The notes under the pieces were generated by a model. That model searched no databases. It had not been told where the DNA came from and worked only from the letters and a program-made list of their open reading frames with translations. 64,000 nucleotides of DNA from Alisma plantago-aquatica (taxonomy: Eukaryota > Streptophyta > Magnoliopsida > Alismatales > Alismataceae). Below are positions 20,573 through 29,620 of this stretch, piece by piece. The stretch spans positions 1,332,214,304 to 1,332,278,303 of the forward strand of contig OY856410.1 in NCBI GenBank assembly GCA_963693085.1. The letters are read 5' to 3'. The translations under genes were made by a program, and so were the position numbers. Within the stretch, counting starts at the first letter, position 1. Each line of letters starts with the position of its first letter.

Positions 20573-20898
20573 TATTAAATAGTCATATGCAAAACAAGGA
20601 TCAAGCCCAAGATGCTTACAACAAAGATCAAGCTCATTCTGACCATGGATAAATAAGCGTTAGCTAGAGTTGTGTTTATTTCAGCTTTATTTAAACAAGA
20701 TCTGTAACTAATTGTAAGAGCCATGTGGCTGTTGTTACATTGGTAGCTAGCTGGGCCACAATATGTGGACCCAAGTCATGTATTAAAAGGGGACTCTATC
20801 TGAAGAATGAAAAGAGAGGAGAACATAATTGAATTCCCTCTGCTCAAATTAACTGCTCGTCTTCCTCAACTTTCGCTCCTCTCTGCTCTCTTCGTCTT
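20573..20898 (+). repeat. Copia B 5' LTR, first part
   Basis: About 0.33 kb between copia fragment H and the insertion of element C; it continues at 28701-28747. It contains TATTAAAAGGGG at 20793-20804, a plausible TATA region, followed by a pyrimidine-rich leader. The exact LTR start is not clear, since no TG terminus with a target duplication stands out. Confidence 0.6.
20894..20898. repeat. Target-site duplication GTCTT (left copy)
   Basis: GTCTT precedes the TGTTACGACC terminus of element C and recurs at 28701-28705 after its GGGTGTGACA terminus. Confidence 0.93.
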
Positions 20899-21057
20899 TG
20901 TTACGACCCCATCTGAGCTTAATTGGTAAACTAGGGTTTACCTAGACAATTGCAAAGATTAATTAGAATAATCATTCTTGAAATCTAATTAATGACGATA
21001 ACACAATTAGGATATTTTAACTATGATAAGAAGTCTAAATGTTCTTTTGTCTTGAGA

Positions 21058-21086
21058 ATTAGGGTTTGAGAAGCATAAACCCTAAT
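21058..21086. repeat. Inverted telobox pair in LTR C
   Basis: ATTAGGGTTT and AAACCCTAAT are perfect 10-bp inverted arms around a 9-nt loop. The same structure is present in the right LTR near 25497-25525. Confidence 0.85.
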
Positions 21087-21271
21087 CGGCCCAAAATAGG
21101 GTTTTGATGATACATGAATACAGAATTTGATAAGTAGAATGTCTCACTAAATAATTTTTAGTATTTTATGTGTAACTATGATTTACTTAAAATTTGGATA
21201 TGATTTGGATATATAAAATGTGAAGAACATTGGAAAATATCAGAATTTTTGAAGAATGTTCTGACCTGTTT

Positions 21272-21298
21272 ATCGGTCGAGTTTCAAACTCGACCGAT
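21272..21298. repeat. Palindrome 1 of LTR C (TCGGTCGAG family)
   Basis: ATCGGTCGAGTTT and AAACTCGACCGAT form perfect 13-bp arms around a single C. It is repeated unchanged at 25711-25737 in the right LTR. Confidence 0.93.
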
Positions 21299-21460
21299 CA
21301 TATTTCCAGATTTATATAGCAGTGTGGTAATTGAATTTTATCTTTTTATTGGTATATCCAACTGATCTCAAATTTTAACTGTGCTTGAAAAACACAGTTT
21401 TAGACACTTTGTTAAATTTTCATAATTTTTGGATGACTTTTGATCTCTACAGTGAGGGTG

Positions 21461-21494
21461 TCGGTCGAGTTCTGTGCAGGACAAACTCGACCGA
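21461..21494. repeat. Palindrome 2 of LTR C (TCGGTCGAG family)
   Basis: TCGGTCGAGTT and AACTCGACCGA form perfect 11-bp arms with a 12-nt loop. It is the same motif as palindrome 1, about 190 bp downstream, and is repeated at 25901-25934. Confidence 0.92.
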
Positions 21495-22437
21495 ATCTTC
21501 TGCAGACTGCAATATAGCAGTGTACTGTTTGATTTTTAATTATTTATTGGTAACTATAAATGATCTAAAATTTTTACTGGAGTCTGAAACTTTATTTGGT
21601 ATAACATATAAAATTTCTAGAATTTTTGGAGCTTCTGTTAGCTATTCCGTAGGCGAATTACAGTAACTTTGTGTAACTGAATATTCAGCCAATATAATAA
21701 AAGTTGAGTGTTGGGTCAATATGCAATTGACCCAAGCAGCTCAAATTGACTTATATGATCGACCACACACACACACAGCTCTCATTCTTCGTCATCCACC
21801 CCAGAGAAACGAAAATCTAGAGAGAGAGGGAGAGTTAGGGCTTGAGTGGAGAAAGAGGAGGAATTGCTGACCTAGGGTTTTGCGGTCCGAGGAATGGTGA
21901 AATCAAGTAAGTTTGGATCCTTTGCATAGTCTTTTATGGTGAATCTTCTCTATCATGTCAAGATTCCGTCCATGCTCTGATTTGATCCAAGATGATGTTG
22001 AAATTCCCTCTTTTCTCACCCTTTCTTCATAATCCCTGATTTTCAAGGTTTCCGAGTTGAATGGAAGAAGAATTGGGAGATTTGCTAGGGAATTGATATG
22101 AGTTCGAGATCCCCTGGCTTGAGCTGCAGTTTTGAGGTGTTTTCACACCTTAGGGTGAGTGGGTTCTTCCTTTAAACAGTATAATGCACGAAATTTGATT
22201 ATAGCATCCAAATCCCTAATTGCTTGGTATGTGATTCTAAACCCTGAAATGTCCGTTCAATTTAAGTTGTTGCAAATTGATATGATATGGATTCCTTCTC
22301 TGTTTGAATGACTCTTTAATGGTAGATTCACATCAGAAACGAAAAAAGTTAAGGGTGTTCTTTGTGTTACATATAAGTCCTATCTTATGCCCTAATCTCA
22401 TGATTTGAGGAAATTGTGAGATCGGGGTGTGACAGCT

Positions 22438-22449
22438 TGGTATCAGAGC
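22438..22449 (+). other. Element C primer-binding site (tRNA-iMet)
   Basis: TGGTATCAGAGC three bases after the 5' LTR, the standard complement of the initiator tRNA-Met 3' end. Confidence 0.93.
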
Positions 22450-25300
22450 TTAGGGTGAGTTGTCAAGGACCATTAAGTTAGTAAGTTAGAGTCCTATGTG
22501 TGGCAGATAGGAGATGTTTGATGTTAGCTTTGGGGATTTGAGTATTTGGATATCCTGGCCCGATATCTGAGTACTTGGATCAACCAGTACAAGCTATTCT
22601 GTCTATTCTTTCACGTATACCCTGGCCAGGTATATAGTGGAAGAATGGGCTAGAGAGGAACCCTAGAAATGTTAGGGTTAGAAAATGAGAAAAGAAACAA
22701 GAATTAAGAGCATAAATGTAAAAGGAGATAGAACTTACATTTCATAATGTTGTTTTTGTTGGAAATGTATAGAAATGCTCTTATATGTTTGAATTGAAAT
22801 ATTCAATACTTTGAAATATGGGTCTTTAATGTCTGTTGTACACTATGTAGTTGTAGCATTTATTGATTTCATTCTTTGTAACATGTAGATTAGAAATCAT
22901 CTTTGAATGATCTTTCCTTAGTGGATAAGTTTTCTTCCACACTTCTGAGATGAATAGGAGTTGAGTAATCCTTTATAGTTCTTGGATTCAGGACTTCAGG
23001 TTTGGCCTGGTCCGGCTGGCAGGATGTATTACTAGGATCTAATGAATCCTATCAATAATATAATAAGAATAGAATTTGAATAATTAGACCCACATTAGAG
23101 TGAGAATGTACATACAGTAAGATGTTGAAACAGATGGGCAAGATCAGAAAAACTAAGAATCAGTTGAAACTGGTATCTGAGGTTCAATTTTGGGGCCTCA
23201 TATGAGAAACCCTTAATTGGGAATAAAAGGAACATGATATAAGGTTCATAATCAGTTTATTGATTAATATTATATGAACTATACATATGAAATATAGAAA
23301 AGATATGTGAAATATATGTATGGTTCTAGATAGCAAGAATCGATCATGAAGAATGGATCATATAATAGAGTATAATGCTTTTATGAACTCTAAAGAAAAG
23401 GCTAAGTAGAGAATAGGGTTGAGCATTCAATAGGTCCATAGAAGTAAAGAGTCTTCAAAAGAGTAAAAGTAAAGAGAATTGTATGAACGTGTAATTCATA
23501 AGACTAGAACAACAAACTAGTTTCTAAGTAAAGAACATAGGTGCAGTTTAACGAATGAATAAGTCATACAAAGGTAGACTGTATTCAGGAGAGAAAAACT
23601 TGATTGAAAGAGAAACTATGTTTGACCCATGCATGATCCACTTGATTTAAAAATGAAGAATATGTAATGTATTCAACATGAGGAAAAACTAATAGAAGGA
23701 CTATTAATTTAGAACGTTAACTTCGCAATTGTATAAAGATAAAGGAGGAAATATGTGCAACATGGTATACATGACCATACATATGAATAAGCAACATGGT
23801 CATAAGAGAAAAATTTAGAATTAAAGATGACGGGTTAAAGAGTAGTATATGGTAAGAGGACTATGAAACGTAAGATAGGGTTTGAAATATGAGGAGAAGT
23901 TAGAAAATAAAGAGGTTGTGAGATTCAAGCAAGTGCTAATTAATCAAATATCTCTGTTGATAACTAAGTAAATCTACATACGAGAATGTATTAAGGGAAT
24001 GTTTGAATACAAGTATTCCAAGTCTTAAAATCATCTTCTCTTTCATATATTCCTTAGCAATAGCAAGGTGGGAATGAAATGATAAGAAAATGAATCATAT
24101 ATGATGCATAACTACCTTGGTAGGGTCATCTAGTGAATGTAATAGTGACATACAATATGATGAAGTGCGATAAGAAATAAATTCTTGTGTGATAGTAAGA
24201 ATGATGAATAATCTATTCTTACCTTGAATGTTTTAATGTTAATGATGTTTATTGTATATAATCATATGAAAAGGATAGGTAGCAAAAAGTAAAGAACTAA
24301 TGAATGAGCAGAGAGATATGGGAAAACACTAGCTTTGTGTAATATGTGAATGTTTTTTACATGTATGATTTGTTGAAGGCATATTAAGGTATGAAAGTTG
24401 GTTCTACATATGATTTCAGGGTATTTGTGTAAGCTATATGTTAAATTAAAGGCGTATGATAGTTGTAGTAATTCATACCTGATATGCATGTTACTATTGT
24501 GTATTTGTGATATGGTGATACGGTTTGGATGATGTCAGAACACATGGAGAGATACCCTGAACAAGGTAGTCATACTTATCCACTCATATTAATAGAAAGG
24601 GATGATAATCTGATTGTCTGGACAAATAACCCTAATGAGGTGTAGCTTGTTATACCTAGCTCTAATATAACTGAGTGATGGTAATTGAGTATGATTAATG
24701 CTTGAATGACTGATACAATTGTGGATTACTTTATTACTGTGGTTGAAACCCTAAAATGATATAATACGATGGTTACACTTTGAATTGTGTGTGGGCCCAT
24801 AACCCACATGTCCCAGGATCGAAACAGGATAGTATGGAATGAGGTGGTAATGCTTCACCTCATGCATCCATGACCCAATGGGGATTCCAAGAGTAGTATT
24901 GTGCAATTGATTGTTGAATCTAGTCTTTTAATTCAAGACTGTTTTGCTATTTGAATAGCACTTTATTAAAGTTTAAAACAACATGGTGAACTCGCTTTTG
25001 TCACTTAAAGGTGATACAGAACAATAGAACTTTCTGAGCTGCATAAGTTGAGATAGTTGTATCAGAGTATCAGAGTTGCACAGCAAAAGCGTGGTGGTTT
25101 ATCTTTGCATTCTATGTTTGACTGTGGCATAAAGAATTTGATTGATATCATTGAGAACTATTTGAAATATGTTGTGATTTAGTAAAGAATTAAAAGATCT
25201 AATGTTGAAAACTACATTCAGGTATGAAATACAAGAATATAATGACATGGAAGGTTTTAGAAGCTTAGAATAACCTTGAATGTATCTTTCTTGTAGGTTT
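22450..25300 (+). other. Element C non-coding interior
   Basis: 2.85 kb with stops in all frames and no recognisable domain. The segment just after the primer site (to about 23080) matches element F 46223-47005, including palindromes CCTGGCCAGG (22621-22630, with a mutated copy at 22554) and GGCCTGGTCCGGCTGG. The segment around 24150-24300 matches F 48240-48385. The matching parts suggest a conserved leader, perhaps for packaging. The minus-strand ORFs at 24262-24489 and 25099-25320 look random. Confidence 0.8.
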
Positions 25301-25320
25301 ATGTTTCGAGGACGAAACAT
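25301..25320 (+). other. Pre-PPT hairpin of element C
   Basis: ATGTTTCG and CGAAACAT pair perfectly over 8 bp around AGGA. The hairpin ends 17 nt before the 3' LTR. Confidence 0.65.
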
Positions 25321-25323
25321 TCT

Positions 25324-25336
25324 AAGGGGGGAAGAG
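25324..25336 (+). other. Element C polypurine tract
   Basis: AAGGGGGGAAGAG just before the TGTTACGACC start of the 3' LTR. Confidence 0.9.
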
Positions 25337-27660
25337 TTGTTACGACCCCATCTGAGCTTAATTGGTAAACTAGGGTTTACCTAGACAATTGCAAAGATTA
25401 ATTAGAATAATCATTCTTGAAATCTAATTAATGATGATAACACAATTAGGATGTTTTAACTATGATAAGAAGTCTAAATGTTCTTTTGTCTTGAGAATTA
25501 GGGTTTGAGAAGCATAAACCCTAATCGGCCCAAAATAGGGTTTTGATGATACATGAATACATAATTTGATAAGTAGAATGTCTCACTAAATTATTTTTAG
25601 TATTTTATGTGTGACTCTGATTTACTTAAAATTTGGATATGATTTGGATATATAAAATGTGAACAACATTGGAAAATATCAGAATTTTTGAAGAATGTTC
25701 TGACCTGTTTATCGGTCGAGTTTCAAACTCGACCGATCATATTTCCAGATTTATATAGCAGTGTGGTAATTGAATTTTATCTTTTTATTGGTATATCCAA
25801 TTGATCTCAAATTTTAAATGTGCTTTAAAAACATCCTTTTTAGACACTCTGTTAAATTGGCATAATTTTTGGATGACTTTTGATCTCTACAGTGAGGGTG
25901 TCGGTCGAGTTCTGTGCAGGACAAACTCGACCGAATCTTCTGCAGACTGCAATATAGCGGTGTACTGTTTGATTTATAATTATTTATTGGCAACAAGAAA
26001 TGATCTAAAATTTTTATTGGAGTTCTGAAACTTCATTAGGTATAACATATAAAATTTCCAGAATTTTTGGAGCTTCTGTTAGCTATTCAGTAGGTGAATT
26101 ACAGTAACTTTGTGTAACTGAATATTCAGCCAATATAATAAAAGTTGAGTGTTGGGTCAATATGCAATTGACCCAAGCATCTCAAATTGACTTATATGAT
26201 CGACCACACACACACACAGCTCTCATTCTTCGTCATCCACCCCAGAGAAATGAAAATCTAGAGAGAGAGGGAGAGTTAGGGCTTGAGTGGAGAAAGAGGA
26301 GGAATTGCTGACCTAGGGTTTTGCGGTCCGAGGAATAGTGAAATCAAGTAAGTTTGGATCCTTTGCATAGAATTTTATGGTGAATCTTATCTCTCATGTC
26401 AAGATTCCGTCCATGCTCTGATTTGATCCAAGATGATGTCGAAATTCCCTCTTTTCTCACCCTTTCTTCATAATCCCTGATTTTCAAGGTTTCCGAGTTG
26501 AATGGAAGAAGAATTGGGAGATTTGCTAGGGAATTGATATGAGTTCAAGATCCCCTGGCTTGAGCTGCAGTTTTGAGGTGTTTTCACACCTTAGGGTGAG
26601 TGGGTTCTTCCTTTAAACAGTATAATGCACGAAATTTGATTATAGCATCCAAATCCCTAATTGCTTGGTATGTGATTCTAAACCCTGAAATGTCCGTTCA
26701 ATTTAAGTTGTTGCAAATTGATATGATATGGATTCCTTCTCTATTTGAATGACTCTTTGATGGTAGATTCACATCAGAAATGTATACAACACATCCTAGT
26801 AAGAATGCTTTTCAGATTTATACCACATGATGTAATTAGGGTTTAACCTAATTGAGATATCACTAGAGTTTCAACCTTATTGAAGAGGACTAGTAATCTT
26901 ATAAGTGGTTAGGATGTACCTCATGGGTTACCTTATTTGAATTTTATTCTTGGTGCATGATATCTCAGTGAATAACATGGAAACCTAAATTTAGTTCAAT
27001 TTCCATGGGTTCATACATATATTGACTGTATATAATTGTTGAAAGCAGTCTTTAATTTGTGAATGTTTATATCGTGTGAAATCCTTATGAGAGGCATGTG
27101 ATAAGTGAATGAGGCAAATGAAACCCTAAGAGCAGGGTGTTGCTATGTGATAAGAGAATAAGGAAAGGAAACCCTAAGGACATGGTGTTCTATGAATTTA
27201 GTTATGGTGATATGAAAGGTTTCCATATGAGATGTGGTGATGCTTAACTGTTTAATTGTATGTTGTTTGTGCATTTAACTTTACATGCTTGTTCTCTTTG
27301 AGTTGGTATATATATACTACAAGGTTTCTTATTTTCACAATACATATCTCGTGAATTGCAGGTGATGAGATATGACATGCCCTAGAAAGGGATGTTACTG
27401 AGATCATGCAGATATGTATGAAATGTTAGAATGAGAATACTGGTTGGGCAGACATGATATATGTTTGAATACATGAGCTATGATGTTTTATATGATATGA
27501 TATGGCAGGCCGTGTGAGCCTTGTGAGAAATGTAAAATGAGTTATGATTTCTATTTTACATGTATCTATAATATTAATGTTAGACTTAGGTGCCCTGAAC
27601 ACCGTAGAACCCCTTTGAGAGGTCTTCTTCTTAGGGGTGAAACTCGTGTTGTAACAATAA

Positions 27661-27786
27661 CCGTGCAGAGTCATGGTGGCACGAGGACAGAGAGGCAGTG
27701 TCCAACAATAATCCGTGCGGAGTCACGGTGGCACTGGAGAAAATAGGGGTTATTCAACATTAATCCGTGCGGAGTCACGGTGGTAA
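27661..27786. repeat. 52-bp tandem array with CCGTG/CACGG palindrome in LTR C
   Basis: Three copies of a CCGTGCGGAGTCACGGTGG unit begin at 27661, 27713 and 27765, exactly 52 bp apart. Each holds inverted arms CCGTG/CACGG around 6 nt; the first copy has one arm base changed. It occupies the same LTR position as the array in element F. Confidence 0.9.
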
Positions 27787-27903
27787 CCCAGTGAGACTCT
27801 CCGCCTGTGTACTCAGGTTAGAGGAGGAGTCTAGAGCACTCAGAGTTAGTGCATTGAGGCCGGAGAGCATGTGGTCCTGTAGCAGAACAGGGCTGGCAGT
27901 CAC

Positions 27904-27989
27904 ACTTAGCATTTCCCGGGTGTGTCGCTAAGTCTTGTACGGTGTGGCCGTAGTGCACTGCGAGTCTCTATGCAGAGTACACTGCATAG
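27904..27989. other. Conserved double-hairpin module of LTR C
   Basis: ACTTAGC/GCTAAGT (27904-27910, 27927-27933) and CTATGCAG/CTGCATAG around AGTACA (27968-27989). Both are shared with element F, where the outer pair of the second stem is A-T instead of C-G. Confidence 0.75.
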
Positions 27990-28700
27990 ATCAGGGCATA
28001 AGCTAAAATATGATCATATAGGTTCACAAAGTTCCTTATAAATGAAAGAGTTAAGAGCATAGTCTTCTAGTAGTTATTCTTTGGATGCAATATTTACATT
28101 CTTTGTTATTTCAATTATATTGTTTTAGAACTGCTCAGTGTAGTATTTATTGTTGTTAAATTTCATATCGTTTACTCAAAGTTATATCTGTAATCACATT
28201 AGTGCCTTAGACTGTTTCTTTGAAGTACTCATTCACTGAGCGAGTAGGCTCACCCCTCTACTCAAACATTTTAGGGTTAACCGCGTGGACTTGAAGATGG
28301 TTAGAGCATCATCGTAGATCTTCCACAAGAGTTAAGTACAAGATTAGTTGAGTCAGTCGGTCCTTGTCACTCTAGGTCCTTAGTAAGAGATAAGAGAGAG
28401 AGTTGTAATTATGATGTGTAATATTATTCCTCTTTTGAAATTGTATGCTATTAGTAGGTCTTATGTGCATAAGGTGTGAGAGACATCATGAATGTTTATA
28501 CATGTATCTTTACTATTAAAGTCTGATTAGTAAAAGAAATGTTCAGATTCATTTGTTAAGATGTTATGTGGTTCAATGAGGGGAAACAAGAGTTTTAAAG
28601 AAAAGAAAAAAAAGTTAAGGGTGTTCTTTGTGTTACATATAAGTCCTATCTTATGCCCTAATCTCATGATTTGAGGTAATTGTGAGATCAGGGTGTGACA

Positions 28701-28747
28701 GTCTTCTTCTTTGTCTGTATTCTACTTATGTGATTCACTATTTCTCA
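28701..28747 (+). repeat. Copia B 5' LTR, end part, with GTCTT duplication
   Basis: The LTR of copia B resumes with GTCTT (28701-28705, the right target duplication of C) and ends at TTTCTCA, two bases before the primer site. Confidence 0.8.
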
Positions 28748-28749
28748 GA

Positions 28750-28761
28750 TGGTATCAGAGC
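28750..28761 (+). other. Copia B primer-binding site (tRNA-iMet)
   Basis: TGGTATCAGAGC, followed by TTCCATAGC, the common form at the start of plant copia interiors. Confidence 0.93.
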
Positions 28762-28775
28762 TTCCATAGCAAGGC

Positions 28776-29079
28776 ATGGGGTCAATTCATGGTTCTACTT
28801 CACCCAAGCATGATTTAGTTCTGGCAAAAGTCAAAGGACAAAGTCTGCTTCAGGAGACAGTAGCTCGAACTAGGGCGTCGTCAGAATCTCTTCATGAAGG
28901 ACATAAATCTGAAGGATTTCTCATCCCTAATCTCTACCCTTATCCTACTGGTACTAATGTGATGAATTTTGTCTCTCTCAAGCTCAACAACAACAATTTC
29001 CTCTACTGGGAGCTTCAAATCCATGCTTTGATCGAAAGCTGCTCGTTAGAAGATTTCATTGATGGAATCGAGCTTCCAC
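28776..29079 (+). pseudogene. Copia B gag, N-terminal part (cut by D insertion)
   Basis: Start of copia gag, the particle protein. The ATG at 28776, 15 bp after the primer site, opens about 100 residues, including FVSLKLNNNNFLYWELQIHALIESCSL, the typical gag motif of Ty1/copia (SVKLDRNNFLLWKSQ-like). Coding stops at the insertion point of solo LTR D, and the protein continues at 42718. The few codons after 29079 belong to D. Confidence 0.88.
29075..29079. repeat. Target-site duplication TCCAC (left copy)
   Basis: TCCAC before the TGTTATAACC terminus of D; repeated at 42713-42717 after its CATTACA terminus. Confidence 0.93.
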
Positions 29080-29620
29080 TGTTATAACCTCAATTTCCTA
29101 AGTATATAATGAAAAGTGTAACTCTCTTTTAAAGAATAAATGAAATCTATTTCTTTGAGTTGTTATGGATTTCGTGTGAAATGGCCTTGGTTGATTGATA
29201 ATGGGCCTTGTTGTCCATTGAGCCCAATTGAAAAGAAAAGAGAAATAAAAAGGAAAAGGATTTAATTAAATAAAAGGAGAATATGTGAAATAGAATTATA
29301 TAAGAGGATAAAGGCAATTAAATATTCTCTAATATGTGAATTCGTGCCTTTAGGTTTTGTTGAGGTCCAAGGGACCCAAAATAACAAGATAATAGCAAAG
29401 GGACAAGAAATACTAATTAATTTTGGATTAATTAAAGGATAACTAGGGAGGGAAGGAAACCTTATCATCCATTGGAATTTGTTTCCCAAATTTTGTAAAT
29501 AGCTAGATAATGTCAATATTAACTTTCCCTTAAATTTTGAGATAAAAAGGAGCTATGGTATAGGAGATATGATTTTCTAAAAAATATAGCATTATTTTGG
29601 CAAATAGGAAAATGTATTTC
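29080..29620 (+). repeat. Solo LTR D, first part
   Basis: 541 bp up to the insertion of E, with no gene. It aligns with the first part of E's LTR read on the minus strand, for example the shared GGGCCTT...AGCCCAATTGAAA segment. Confidence 0.85.

Larger units (their letters stand above)
20899..22434 (+). repeat. Element C 5' LTR (internally deleted)
   Basis: TGTTACGACC to GGGTGTGACA. Compared with the right LTR it lacks about 1.83 kb at 22339-22340, where CATCAGAAA joins GAAAAAAGTTAAGG; the missing part corresponds to about 26781-28600. It retains both TCGGTCGAG hairpins and a telobox inverted repeat at 21058-21086. A 93-aa frame at 21385-21666 is partly repeated in the other LTR and I do not consider it a gene. 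Confidence 0.9.
20899..28700 (+). mobile_element. Element C: LARD-type non-autonomous LTR retrotransposon
   Basis: 7,802-bp element in the LTR of copia B with a perfect GTCTT duplication. It has two LTRs (left 1,536 bp with a deletion, right 3,363 bp), an initiator tRNA-Met primer site, a 2.9 kb interior and a polypurine tract. The interior has no gag or pol motif on either strand and no plus-strand ORF of 60 aa. These are the features of large retrotransposon derivatives, which depend on proteins from an autonomous relative. Parts of the LTR and interior match element F. Confidence 0.88.
25338..28700 (+). repeat. Element C 3' LTR (full length)
   Basis: 3,363 bp, TGTTACGACC to GGGTGTGACA. 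It contains the two TCGGTCGAG palindromes, the telobox inverted pair, a 52-bp tandem array (27661-27786), and a hairpin-rich module (27870-28000) that is also present in the LTRs of element F. A TATATATA tract at 27308-27315 is a possible TATA region. No protein gene is seen; 27426-27746 ORFs on either strand are chance frames across the repeats. Confidence 0.9.
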
